Assembly (NCBI RefSeq): GCF_031755915.1
Contig: NC_083388.1
Location: 17,696,001-17,760,000 of the forward strand
DNA from: Ziziphus jujuba
Taxonomy: Eukaryota; Streptophyta; Magnoliopsida; Rosales; Rhamnaceae
Direction of reading: 5' to 3'
DNA: 64,000 nucleotides
Shown: in pieces, positions 11,488 to 30,945 of the stretch
Numbering within the stretch: the stretch's first letter is position 1
Layout: the number at the start of each line of letters is the position of its first letter
Translations under genes and position numbers: made by a program
Notes under the pieces: generated by a model
Database searches by the model: none
What the model was told of the DNA's origin: nothing
The model's input: only the letters and a program-made list of their open reading frames with translations

Positions 11488-11904
11488 GTACACCACCTTT
11501 GCAAGAGTGGGCCCAGAGGCCCAGCAACCGTCGGATTTCGGAGCTTCGTAACTTCGGCTGATTGTTCATCGAGAAAATAATCCAAACAGGAGAGAGAAGC
11601 ACAGTCAACTTTAAACGCCCGTCACAAAAAAAAAAAAAAAGCAATCGCGATTTTTATTTTTCCGTCGATTCTCCATCTCTCACTTCGTATTCTATCCAAT
11701 CCTCCGCAAATTTCCAAAATCTCAGCCTCAAAAAGTAAAAATTTTTCTTAAGTTTTTTGGATTGTATGCTAACTCTGGCTATGTAATTCGTCATTATCAA
11801 AGCTTCGGATATCAACTTGGAAGTGTTTGGAAGCTGAGAAAATTAGGAAAAAAAAAAAAAAAAGTATCTTTGGGTGGAGTTGACAGAAAAGGGAACGAGT
11901 GAGT

Positions 11905-19759
<7,855 letters not shown>

Positions 19760-21019
19760 ACAAGTATGCTTAAAACTAAGCGTTGTGACTTTTCTAAGTG
19801 CTGGCCGGAGGAATTTCTCATTCTTTTAATTTTCATTCGTTGGCAACATGTACAAGTAGCATATATTTGTCAACTTGTTACCTAATATAACCATTACTCC
19901 GTAAATTTTCAATCTTCAAAATCGATATCATATTGCTCTTGCAAATGTCCCACTATGTATTCTACAATTGATTTTCTTCTGTAACTCTACATAGATGTCA
20001 AGTATAATCTGTCCATTAATTATAAAGAATGAAAAGGAAAGAAAAGAAAAGAGCTGTTGACAATTGAAAAGAATGTAATCCCGCATACTGAAATGTTCAC
20101 TCTCTTATAATTTGATCTTGTATTTCCTCCAAGAATAATTTTCACTCTTTATAGCCGTTTGGATTCTGAAAAAAGTTGATTGAATATTTTGTCCACAAAT
20201 GGTCTACTACGTGTAGCTATATCAGAATATTAGACACTGGTCTTAGTCGTGTGCGTAGAATCCAAGGGAAGAAGAAGAAGTTTACTTGTTGAAGCGTGTG
20301 AAAGGTTGCCCCTGAAGATGGGTTGGAGGTCACGAGCCCGAGCCGAGCCGATAGTGTTAAAAAAGTTTTGATTTCTTGCCCAAAAAACATGCAGCAAAAA
20401 AAGGTGGAGGAAATATTTTAAAACATTTAAGGCAATCAGTCAGTCAGACTTCTAGGCTTGGCAGTAGAGTCAAAGAAAATTAAAAAAATAAAATAAAAAA
20501 TTATGGGTTATATAATAATGTTCACATGGGACCCTTGAATCATAAATTTGACCTCTTTGATTCTTCATTATAATGGGACCAACTTTGGTCCCTGCTCAGT
20601 CTCTCACAGTCTACCGCCAGAGCCGTAGCCTATCAAACAAAGAAAGAGACAACAAAAAAAATAATATTAAAAGAAGCGAAAGACCCAAACACATTAAAAG
20701 AAAAAAAAAAAATTAATAAAAAAAAATAAAAGGGAAAGAAAGAAACAGAATGGTTTTGAAAGATGTAATCTAAAATAAATATTTCTTGGGATCCCATTTA
20801 CCGTCTCTTTCTTCTGCCGTCGCCTTCACGAGTCCTTCATTTCAGCCCCTTCTTCTTCTTCTTCTACTTCTTTCTTTCTCGCTTCCAAATGCATGATTCC
20901 CATTACTTCCTGGGATAGAGGGATTCCCTTTTGACTTCACAATTCATACCTTTTTTTCTTTTTTTTTCATATTATATTTTAATTATATATTTATACACTC
21001 TTCTGCTATCCGTGAAAGG

Positions 21020-21050
<31 letters not shown>

Positions 21051-21264
21051 CGGTGTGTGTAAGTTGATGACCAACAAACGCAAGTGTTTGTCCTCGTAAT
21101 TTTAATACCCTCCACAACAACGAACTTCAATTTCACGTCAGCAAAGCAAGTAGGAACAGAAACTAGAAGAAGAAGAAGAAGAAGAAGGAGAATAAAAAGA
21201 ATTAACAAGCCAGAACAAACAACAAGTAGAGAGGAGACCATTTTGAGTAGCAATAATAATAATA
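19760..21264. other. F2KP 3' region and promoter/leader of the ATL gene
   Basis: The left part is the F2KP 3' region. From about 20580 the strand becomes richer in CT/TTC tracts (20826-20880) and then a GA repeat (~21018-21050), typical of plant promoters and 5' leaders. A potential 10-codon upstream frame opens with ATG at 21067 and stops at 21097-21099; whether it is transcribed depends on an unknown start site. Confidence 0.5.
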
Positions 21265-22122
21265 ATGTTGAGTCCGACTCACTCGCCGACTCACACCACC
21301 AACCCACTGAATCGCTTCGTTGACAGCATTTTCTCCTACGACGGCAATGTCATGCTCGCCGCTTTAGTCTCTCTGCTCCTCGTCGTCCTCTTCGTCTTGC
21401 TTCTCCATGTCTACGCCAAATGGTTCTTAGCCCATGCCCACCACCACAGAAGGCGTAGCAGCTCCATCACCGTCTCTCGGGTTCTCGGCCCGACCCGTTT
21501 CCATAACTTCCCCACCTTCACTTTCGACCTCGCCTCGCTCTCTGGCACTTCCACCAAAGGCCTCGATCCCTCCGTTATATCTGCCATTCCTCTCTTCGTT
21601 TACAAATCGGAGGAGCACAACCACGGGCTTGAATGCGTCATCTGTCTTAGCGACTTCGAAGACGATGATATCGGAAGGAATTTACCCAAATGCCATCACG
21701 CTTTCCACGTCGAGTGCATCGATATGTGGTTGGGTTCGCACTCCAACTGCCCCATTTGCAGAGCTCCAGTGGCAGTGATGACGACGTCCGACGGCAAGTC
21801 CTCTGCGAGTGTCGGCGGTCAGGCGGGTAACGACGGGATAATTTCATCGGAAACAACGGTGTCGACGGTTGATGGGTCGGCAGGATTAAGGCTTATCAAT
21901 GGTGGATCTGCTGCATTAATGGAGACGGTGATTGAAATTTCGAATTCTGGGGATGTTCAGAGTGTAGTCATGGGCAGCGATTGTGTATCATCGCCGTCTT
22001 CTTCTTCTTCATCTTCGTCGTCGTTGTCGTCGTCGTCATTTGGGTGTTCTTTGAAGAGAATTCTGAGCAGGAACAAATCAGAAAACAAGGTTGTTCCCGC
22101 AACTAATGTGAGTGAGATTTAG
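21265..22122 (+). CDS. ATL-family RING-H2 E3 ubiquitin ligase (285 residues)
   Basis: An intronless gene, as usual for this family. Residues ~29-51 are one hydrophobic membrane segment. A GLD motif (GLDPSVISAIP, from 99) precedes the RING. The RING-H2 ligands are all present: C124, C127, C143, H145, H148, C151, C162 and C165, with Pro141 before the third Cys and Trp155 in the E2-contact region. The C-terminal ~120 residues are low in order, with a serine run (SSPSSSSSSSSS) and a basic tail (LKRILSRNKS). ATL proteins are membrane-anchored E3 ligases that pass ubiquitin from an E2 to a substrate, often in defence or carbon/nitrogen responses. The substrate cannot be inferred. GA repeats lie in the leader and just after the stop (22133-22154). 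Confidence 0.93.
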   Translation: MLSPTHSPTHTTNPLNRFVDSIFSYDGNVMLAALVSLLLVVLFVLLLHVYAKWFLAHAHHHRRRSSSITVSRVLGPTRFHNFPTFTFDLASLSGTSTKGLDPSVISAIPLFVYKSEEHNHGLECVICLSDFEDDDIGRNLPKCHHAFHVECIDMWLGSHSNCPICRAPVAVMTTSDGKSSASVGGQAGNDGIISSETTVSTVDGSAGLRLINGGSAALMETVIEISNSGDVQSVVMGSDCVSSPSSSSSSSSSLSSSSFGCSLKRILSRNKSENKVVPATNVSEI

Positions 22123-23356
22123 CTTCTTATCAGAGAGAGAGAGAGAGAGAGAGAAAAACCAAAATGCCCAATATATATTGTTCATATTTTTATATACCCC
22201 CAGTTTCTCTGTAAAACCCAGTTGTATAGGCTCTTGGAATTAATCTTTTTGATATTCTGAATCATGATCCATTTTTCAATGCTGCATCTGCATTGTTATT
22301 ATTAATTTGGTTCCCATTTTAGATGATGATTAAATTTCCTTTTGCTTTCCAAATCAAACACTTTTTATTTTGATTATTTGAGAATCAATAATTTGATCAA
22401 ATATTGGTACCCCACTTTTTTATTTTACGGCTGATTGGATTGCTGAGTTTGTTTGTGAAAAAATGATAAAAGAAGAGATGATGATGATGATGGTGGTGGT
22501 GGTGGTTATGATTTGTAAATCCTGTGACCCGTAAAAGCTGTTTGTTTGACTGGAAAATGGAAAAAAAAAAAAAATTTGTGATAAAGTGTGCAGTGGACTG
22601 TAGGTGTTGATAAAGACAAAAGCTGTTGGTACAGTTTTTTTTTTTTTTTTTTTTTTTTTGTTGGTTTTGTTTTGTTTTTTTCTTCCACGTTTTGCGGTCA
22701 ATGATTTAGTGAAGGGAAGGGTGTTTTTGCGTCATATTAGTAGTGAAGAAGAAGAATGGTCCAAAATCTGATGCTGCTCCTATTGCATGCAATAGTGGGA
22801 GGACATATGCTCTGCATTTAATGCATATCCTTGCCTGGATACGATGCTTTGGCTTATTCATTTCTCTCTTTTTTTTTCTTTTTTTTTTTTTTGGTGATAT
22901 GCATTCATTTGGCGCATTCATGTCCTCATTATGTATTTATATAATTATTATTTATTTTTTTAATTAGAAAATGAAAGCAAATTACAGGGCATGAAAATAT
23001 GTAATATAAATTTTTTAACAAAACAAAATATTGTTGAATAAGTCGTCCTTTCGTCAGTCACTAATTTGGAAACTCAGCATTTGTCAAAGTGATATGGATT
23101 ATAGAATAAATAGAATAAAATGATTGTATCGGAATGAATTATATATATTATATTATAATGTTTATTTTTAATAAAGAATGAATTATATATATTATATCAT
23201 AATTTTTATTTTTAATAAAGTACATACATCTAATTTATATATTTTATTAAGAGGAGCATTCTTTAAATACAAATTTTTGACAAAGATTTTTAACAAATAA
23301 TTTAGATTTATTAGTCTAATTTAATGTTATATATTTAACTTTTTATAAACTCTTAA

Positions 23357-23401
<45 letters not shown>

Positions 23402-23403
23402 TA

Positions 23404-23961
23404 TAGACCTGACAATGTGTCATGTTGAATCTTATTTGTATTATGTTGCGTTGTGTTCGTATAAGATTTAGATAATTTAAACACGAACCATTAAGTTTTT
23501 GTGTGAAAATAGATAAATACGAATTCATTCGTTAAATTATCGTGTAACCCATTATCTGATCTGTTAACCCATTAAAAATATATACAAATTTAAAAATTTA
23601 AAATTTAAGTTAGCTTTCAAATAATAAAATAATATTTTTTCAAAAAATTTTATAAAAAAACTTGTTTATTTTAGATTTTTTTTAAAATTAAACTAAAAAA
23701 GAACAAATTAATACATGTTTAACAATAAATTAAATAATTTCAATATTATAAAACTTATATAATTACAAAAATATCTTTTTTTAATGGACCTAATGAATTT
23801 ATCATGTATTATTCGTGTTTTACTTTTTAAAACCTGTTAATTTATTATGTCTTATTGGTGACACTAATACGGATCCGATACAATATTATCAATCCAAACT
23901 CACAAAATATCTTATGAGTTCGTGTGATATTATCACGTCATGTGAGATTTTGCTAAGCCTA
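23404..23961. mobile_element. Probable hAT-like MITE
   Basis: The left end TAGACCTGACAATGTGTCATG and the inverted right end TAGGCTTAGCAAAATCTCACA are similar. Both lead into subterminal stretches rich in CGTGT/ACACGA-type words and ACCCATT, a pattern seen in plant hAT-derived MITEs. The candidate 8-bp flanks (ATTAAATA, TCTAAACA) match at only 5 of 8 positions, so boundaries are approximate. No transposase. Confidence 0.45.
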
Positions 23962-25077
23962 TCTAAACATCCTTTTTCATCTAATATTTCAATAATTTAA
24001 TCCTATCAAATCAAATATTTATTTTTCCTAATTATGCTCCCAATTATTTATTATTTTTTTCCCTCTTTAAGCCCCAAATATATGTGATTCTCAATTATAG
24101 AGATCCAAATTAACATGCACCCAAATTAAAACCCACCTTGGATTGCATTTTGTTTTCTTTTTGATATAAAAAATACTACATTATATATATATATAGAATG
24201 ATTACAATGTTAAACAACAATTATAAATGGTTGATACCACACTAATTTTTTGGCAAAAAATAAAAATAAATAAATACTAGACTAAAATTTTCCTTCAATT
24301 TCTTTATTATCTGGAAAATTGGATTATATATTATCAGATAAAAATTTAAGTTTGTAAAGTTTGGATATTGAAGCTTCAAATTCAACATTTTCTCATATCA
24401 TATCGATGAGATGATATCATAGGTGTAATAAACAATGGCCACAATTTCAAATGAAAAAAAATTGGTATATTTGAGCCCAAAAAAGAAAAACTTTTGATTT
24501 TGGTGCCCAGCTCTATGAAATCAAATTTAAAAAAAAAAAAATTGATATCTTTTTCCATTACTTCTAGCCATTCTAATCGGTTTAAAGCAAAAGATCATTG
24601 AGTTGTTTAAGATATCGAACCCCATAATTATATTTCATGTTTATATGGTCTATATATATAATTTGGTTTAAATTACATTGACAGTTTTTTTTTCAAAAGC
24701 AAAGTGAACTAACCCTAATGGGGCTCCAATTCATGCTTTAACACCAATTGATAGTTGGAAACTTCACATTTTCAAAGTATATGTGTGATTCTAATAACCT
24801 GACGGCCGTAGTTACTTATACTTTACAGTTCCTTTCCATGATTCCTCTGCAATATCAAAACCATATATATATATTATTATCTTTTACTATATCAAAATTA
24901 TATATATATACATATATTATTTATTGTTATTGATGTCCATCTCAAGTAAGATCAATATGCCCATGCATCCAAGTGTGATAAATTCAGTACTATCATTTTG
25001 AGTTCGCCTTTTTATATGAAATTTTTAATTTTAAAAATATCAAAAAGACATTCAATGAAGCCGATCAAGAACTTTGC

Positions 25078-25215
25078 ATGAGCAAAAAATTCTATGGATC
25101 CAGGACTTGATGGTCCCTAAATACAAAATTATGTGGGCCCACATATGAAACCGACATAATGTGATAGTTTTTGTGTTTAGAGACCACCGAATTTCGGGAT
25201 CATGCAATTTTCACT
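25078..25215. repeat. Short hairpin MITE-like sequence
   Basis: The arms GAGCAAAAAATTCTATGGATC (from 25079) and the complement of GGGATCATGCAATTTTCACTC (ending ~25216) pair. The pairing continues through GGTCCCTAAATACAAAATTAT against GTTTTTGTGTTTAGAGACC. The loop region contains the palindrome TGTGGGCCCACA near 25133-25144. Total length is about 138 bp. Confidence 0.7.
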
Positions 25216-26112
25216 CGTCAGCATGGGTTTTACCGGACCAATGGTACAAATTGCAAAACTCTAAAAAGAAAATCTTTTTTTTTTTTTTTTTTGGGCTAAA
25301 ATTCTTTTCTTTTCTTTTGCATAATAAAATATGAATTTCTGATTTTATTTATTTATTTTAAAATGAAAATGGATTTCTGATTTTTTTTTTTTTTTTTTTG
25401 GACAACAATTTCTGAATCTTACTGGTCAATTTGATGAAAGGGTTAGGCCCATTTGATGAGACTAGCTGTAGGGCAGGCTTTTGTTTAGCCTAATTAAGCT
25501 TTGAGCACCAGAGTTGAACCAAAAGGATTGGGAGAGAGACACAATGCAAAAGTAGACCAGATTATGTGCATAAATTTGGGCTATACTAATTTCAGCATTT
25601 AATCTTTACTTTGAAATTAACAACAAAATGAGAGAGATTAGATTTTAGATTACCTACGATTACGGCAATTCCGTTTTGCAAGTGCAAATCCCAGGCCGTA
25701 ATTCATATATAATGTAACACCGAACATATATATTTATGATTTTTCATTAAATAAATATAATTTATCATGGATAAGAGATTTATTAGATTACTCTCCTACT
25801 ATAAGGTTTTTTTTTGGACTATAATCTATATATACATCTTATGTTACTTGATCATTATTACATTAATTATTATAAAACTAGAAATTATACATGAAAATTA
25901 ATCTCTAGCTAAAATAACAAGCACATGAAACATAGTTAAATTGGGCACATACATGCAGTGTATTTTTATGATATGTATGCTTGCATGATTTTAACATGCA
26001 TCTCCGTATAAGCAAAAAGCATATTATTATCCACAAGCGATAATTTTTTAAAAATCAATATATTTAAAAATATATCTAAATATCATAATCATGCATATAT
26101 CTGCATCATAAA

Positions 26113-26148
<36 letters not shown>

Positions 26149-26560
26149 AAACAACTTCTACTTTGACATTTTTGGTTTTGATGAACTTCTTATAGATAAG
26201 AAAGCCAAAGAGCTAGCGTTTATTAATGATAACATGGTAGAACTCAACCTAAATTGTAAAAGATTAATATTTTATTACAACATAAGAGATTATCTTTTTT
26301 AGTACTCCTTTGGTCGTCATTTTATCTAGTAGGATCGTACGAAAACAATTATTGTTTTAGAATATAATTATTCCAATAAAAAAATACTATTTCAGTTTTT
26401 ATTGGAGGTTCATTGATTAAATTATGAGCTAGCGAACGAAACTGCTCTTCTCCTCTGCAGCCTTCAACTTTTAATGAAAAGGTTTTGGAAAACCGTTAGA
26501 GATTTTATCCTTGAGTGAATATGCCACAAGAAAACAAAGGGAAATCTTCCTTTAGATTAA

Positions 26561-26619
26561 TCTTCTTCTTCTTCTTCTTCTTCTTCTTCTTCTTCTTCTT
26601 CTTCTTCTTCCTCCTCTTC
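26561..26619. repeat. (TTC)n microsatellite
   Basis: About 16-17 near-perfect TTC/TCT units, ending in CCTCCTCTTC. It is pyrimidine-pure on the plus strand and able to form triplex DNA. It lies about 0.95 kb downstream of the 3' end of the minus-strand ATL gene. Confidence 0.95.
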
Positions 26620-27564
26620 AGTATGTTACTTAGTACTTTTTTGTAAGAGTTTTCTCATTTTATTTTTTGAGAGAGGTTCATTGGCTTAATGTTTATTTCT
26701 GACTGAATGTGTACTTTTGTATTTTTTGCCAATAAATTAGGAACTGATCAATTATTTTGCTCAGTAATTTTCAAATAGCATAACACTTAGTGGGCACTTG
26801 CATTAAACTTATCGCTAATTGTGAATTTTACGATCAACAAATTTAATTGAATAGGATTGATGATTGGTGATTACTCTAGATCTCATATATACGTGATATG
26901 ATAATTATTGCTTAATTTTTATAAAAGTAATAACTTTAACGAGAAAAGTGAATCCATAAAATTCCTACTAGTCATGGTCCAATAATCAACCTTGATTCAT
27001 TTCATCATTTGTATTAGAAAGGGAAAATGTACCTTTAAAATAAAAGCATATATAAAAATATGTTCAACACCTCCTCTTGAAATAATCTTTTTAGTTTATG
27101 ACAATTAAATAAGGCATGACAGAGCTAGCTCCAGCTCTTGCTAGACCAATTTTTTACTATTCAAACACTGCTCAATTGAATTGCCTTGCCACCAGTAGGA
27201 AATTACACGAATAAAAAAAAAATAATAATAAAAAATAAAAAACGAAATGATATTTAATAATTAAATACATATAGATCCATTTCAGTCTAAACTGTGCTGA
27301 CAAAATTGATCATAAGATAAAAAATTAAATTCATAGAAAATTTACATTTCAAATTATTGAAGGTAAGTAAATATTGCAATTAACAAGAAGTAGAAAAGCA
27401 AATGAAAATTAATTACAGAAAATGTTATAGGTTGCTATATACATCCGTTAATTCTCAGTTAATATAATTAGCTGATGATCTAATTATAATTCATTCTCTC
27501 TTTCTTTGGTTATTTGGAAGCAAAATAATAATAATAAAGAGCAGAAAATAAGTGAGTGAGTTAC

Positions 27565-28050
27565 TCAAACTGTTGAGTCAACTGGGATCAAAGAAGCTCT
27601 ACAAAGAGGGCAACTAGACTGCTCACTCAGCCACTTATCCACACATTCACAGTGATAAGCATGCTGGCATTCCGGCAACACCTTGACCTTCTCCTCCTCT
27701 TGAAAATCCCCGAGACAAATGCTGCATTCGCTTTGTTCCGATCCACTACCCCCCGACGACCGGTGCAAGAATATCGGCAAGCTACCAATGGTTGCCGCAT
27801 CGAGCCCCGACGACCGAGACGTCGGGCGCGACCCCACAGAGCTGCTCGCACCGGCTTCCGCAGCAGCGGAGGCGACGCGGCGCGCGAAGCAGACAGAATG
27901 AACGTAGAGGAAACAGATGGCGAGGATGATAATGGAGAAGAAGATGAGAAGGAGAGCAAGACGTCGGCCGTAGAGGTGGAAAGAAGAGTGGTTGAGGTCA
28001 TGAGAGAAATGCCAGTGAAGGAGGTGGTGGTTAGAGTCTTGGGAGGCCAT
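27565..28050 (-). CDS. Short ATL-family RING-H2 E3 ubiquitin ligase (161 residues, ATL66-like)
   Basis: An intronless minus-strand gene starting at the ATG at 28050. The N-terminus MASQDSNHHLLHWHFSHDLN resembles the ATL66/ATL67 subgroup. Residues 31-51 are a single membrane segment (LALLLIFFSIIILAICFLYV), followed by a basic stop-transfer patch (ARR). GLDAATIGSLPIF (82-94) is the GLD motif. The RING-H2 ligands are C109, C112, C128, H130, H133, C136, C147 and C150, with Pro126 and Trp140. All metal ligands are intact, so an active ligase is likely. It is short because there is almost no tail after the RING. Local sequence between 27720 and 27900 is notably GC-rich compared with its surroundings. 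Subgroup assignment is by eye. Confidence 0.92.
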   Translation of the reverse strand: MASQDSNHHLLHWHFSHDLNHSSFHLYGRRLALLLIFFSIIILAICFLYVHSVCFARRVASAAAEAGASSSVGSRPTSRSSGLDAATIGSLPIFLHRSSGGSGSEQSECSICLGDFQEEEKVKVLPECQHAYHCECVDKWLSEQSSCPLCRASLIPVDSTV

Positions 28051-28567
28051 TAAAGAAAAGGTTATGTGGGTGGTGAAAGTAAATAGTGTGTATGGCGGTG
28101 GAAGAGAGCTGTGGGGGTGTTGGGGATATGTATAAAGAAAAGAAGTATGAGAGCTTTAGAACCATGACAAAATATGGCCTGCCCATGATTGTAATTACTC
28201 TGAAAAGCCAACTCTTCTTTCTCTATAAGTTTGGTAGTTGCAACTTGCATGTGTACCTTTGGGTTAATTACAAAAACTTTATAAACTGTCAACTTGCTAG
28301 TATATTAATTTATCTTCTTCTTTTTTTTTTCTTTTTTTTTTCAATTAAATTAAAACTCTCCCTCTTAGTCATAAAGAAAAACAAATTTATCATCGAAACA
28401 TCAATTTGAATTGGATCCCATCGTTCAATTTGTCATGAAAAGAAAAAAGGCATTTTTCTTTTTTTTAATTATTATTGTTATGCTTGAGAAAAGAATTCTT
28501 TACACCTATAGAACTTGTATTGCCACAAAAAAAAAAAAAAAAAAAAGAGTGCATTTTATTTTTTATA

Positions 28568-28641
<74 letters not shown>

Positions 28642-29923
28642 TATAAAAAATTTCATACAATAAAAATAAGTGTAATTTTAAGATATTAAAAAAATTCATT
28701 AAACGTTTTTTCTTTTTATCTGTTTCTTTGTCAATTTTGAGAGGATAACAATGTAGGATAAAATAATAGAATGAATTCCTTCCCTTTGTTTTTTTTTTTT
28801 TTTTTTCCTCCTTTCCACTTCATTTTACCTATACAAGATTTCATCCTTTCATTCCTATTCCTTTTACTATTTCATCAATCCAAACATAGTGTAAAATTTT
28901 TTTTAATTTTTTTTTTCTAAGATTAACTTCTCATCACAAATAAAAACGGCCTTGACTATGCTTATATAGAGTTGATTAATTTTGTAATGTGGCAGATATA
29001 TAGAGGAGGATTTTTGTTTTCATTGTTTAGTTAAAAGAAAATTATGTCTGAAAAACGTAAAAATAAATGTAATTTAAAAATGGAAATAATTGGTCTAGAA
29101 TTTTAAAAGATATACGTATATATACATTAATATTCTATTCATCAAGATATGATTTTTTTTTTTTTTTTCCGAGGGAGACCAAACAAGTAATTAAGCGTAT
29201 ATATATAATGCTATGTGTACGTGTTGATTGACGGAGTCCTCCAAAGCTGAATTATAAAAACTTTTGATTAATTAGAAAGAGAAAATGAGCTTCTAAAAAG
29301 AGATAAATTTAAGTAGTTTACGTTTCTGCCTTTTCTGGTCCATGGTTCATGCACTCGATTCTTCCATTACAGTTACGTCCTGAAAGAATATAAATAATGC
29401 ATGTGCCATTGTTAGAGAATTCTGGCAAACACATTCTCATTTGTGCTTTTTTTTGTCTATTTTCTTAGTTTGGACAATGCAATGCATACCACCAATAAGA
29501 ATCCTTGTTGACTGATTAAACTTGGTTTTGGGTTACTACTCGATCCAAGAGTTTACCAACCAGGTCTACATACATAGTTCACAATTTTCATGATTAAACC
29601 TCCCAACTCTTTGGCTTTCTATATATTTGTATTATAACTCTCACAGAACATAAACCTGGTGTACAAAATTTGTTTTAACGGAGCCTAAATGGACGATGTG
29701 CACCACAGCTTAAGCAACGCAGCATATTTATGCCCAATGTCTATATATGTAAAAAATATAGACTAGCTATAAAGGATTGCGAACAAATCAGGTATTATTG
29801 TTGTGGATTGAGAACAAGAGGAGGTAGATGTTCTCAATAAAGCATTGCTATTCAGTTGGACAACAAAACAACATGAACGTCTAAAAATGTTCATTCCAAT
29901 GTATCTCACCATAGAGCGCATTT
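28051..29923. other. Intergenic region between ATL66-like gene and tRNA
   Basis: This starts with the ATL66-like promoter. A long TA microsatellite (28570-28639) and T tracts (28785-28806, 29154-29168) follow. No further gene or clear element is seen. Confidence 0.6.
28557..28650. repeat. (TA)n microsatellite with mirrored flanks (cruciform-prone)
   Basis: About 35 TA units (28570-28639) are bracketed by inverted flanks, TTTTTATATGA on the left and TCATATAAAAA on the right. The whole ~94 bp is therefore one near-perfect palindrome. The spurious Tyr-Ile open frame across it is not a gene. Confidence 0.95.
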
Positions 29924-29929
29924 AAAAAA
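29924..29929 (-). terminator. Pol III terminator of the tRNA gene
   Basis: A run of six T on the minus strand, 15 bases downstream of the mature tRNA 3' end, the usual RNA polymerase III stop. Confidence 0.7.
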
Positions 29930-29944
29930 CCACAAATGTTAAAT

Positions 29945-30018
29945 TGGTCCCGGCGGGGCTCGAACCCGCGACCTTCGGCTCATAAGACCAACGCTCTAAC
30001 CAACTGAGCTACGGGACC
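29945..30018 (-). tRNA. tRNA, anticodon reads UAU (isoleucine by anticodon)
   Basis: A 74-base intronless cloverleaf on the minus strand. Acceptor GGTCCCG pairs with CGGGACC, D-stem GCTC with GAGC, and T-stem GCGGG with CCCGC (loop TTCGAGC); the discriminator is A. The A-box (TAGCTCAGTTGG) and B-box (GGTTCGAGCCC) fit the pol III consensus, and no CCA is encoded, as expected for a nuclear gene. The anticodon stem TTGGT/GCCGA has two G-U pairs around loop CTTATGA, which places UAU at 34-36 and G at 37. UAU would read AUA (Ile). The G at 37, where ANN-reading tRNAs normally carry A, makes the amino-acid assignment less secure than the tRNA call. Confidence 0.93.
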
Positions 30019-30945
30019 AGTCTGTGAAAGACAACGTTATTAAAATATAACTCGTATTAACGGCAAGTGGATACGTTAAATCATTCAACACAGATGAAGG
30101 CAATCAGTGGATAGATGGGACCATATAAATTGTATATATTAAAAAGTTGATCAGTTCTAAAAGACATTGCACACTGTCTTCTCCACTTAATTAGCAAATA
30201 GCAATCATTTTTAACTTTATTTATATTTCAGCGAGACATGTATGCCTACTTTTTTTTTTTTTTTTTTTTTGGGTGTCTTTTTAACCTTTATTAATTGTGA
30301 GAGAGAGTTGGAGATGACATAGAAGACACAAACAAGCTACAAGAGTGGTGAAGTAACAAAAAAAAAAAAAAAAAAGCTGGTTAGTTTGCCTTCCACTTAA
30401 TGCAAGCTAAAAGATCAGACCAACCAACGAGAAAACCCAACGCTACATATATACACGTATATACCTGTATACGAAAATTTTGAAGATCAAAATATTCTGA
30501 GTCATAGAATCAGCACATTTATAAGAGACAACATGCTGCAAAAGGTCATGCCTTTTACAACATGTTTAATATATATCCTAATTAAAGAAGACTATATGTA
30601 TATATAATATCTCCTTATTTTTTTTTTATTAAAGTTTTAATATAGTATTTTTTAATATTTTAATGGTAAAGTCATTGTTTTTTCAAATATTATAAATTTG
30701 AATCCTTATACCGGTATATTATTACTTTTTTTTTTTAATAAAAAAATATCTTAATATATCTTAAGCTCATAAGGAATGAAGATTCATTGTAATTAAATCC
30801 ATCGTTCTATCTTTTACTTAATTGGTCTACTAAGGAGAATAAGAACCCAACAACTTTTGACATGTGTGTACATTTACATTTCATATCATTTCTTTCGGGT
30901 GAAATTCTCTGTTTATTAAAAGGAGAAAGAAAAAAAAACAAAAAT
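30019..30945. other. Intergenic region between tRNA and ZIP6
   Basis: AT-rich with a poly-T run at 30249-30270 and a poly-A run at 30358-30375. The right end is the ZIP6 3' untranslated region. No gene seen. Confidence 0.55.

Larger units (their letters stand above)
22123..27564. other. 5.4-kb intergenic region with repeats
   Basis: Very AT-rich. It holds a probable hAT-like MITE (23404-23961), a small hairpin MITE (25078-25215), AT microsatellites at 23362-23398 and 26119-26146, and a (TTC)n tract at 26561-26619. Poly-T runs occur at 22637-22659, 25277-25292 and 25381-25399. No recognisable coding sequence was found. Confidence 0.6.

Noticed and set aside
11899..11904. GTG start two codons upstream of F2KP
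   Set aside because: Nuclear plant genes initiate at ATG; MGTSASK at 11905 matches the conserved plant F2KP start.
21427..21856. Overlapping open frames on both strands within the ATL gene
   Set aside because: They are shadows of the GC-richer RING-H2 coding sequence. The frame at 21265 has all eight metal ligands. The same applies to frames across 27627-28053 and 32640-33420.
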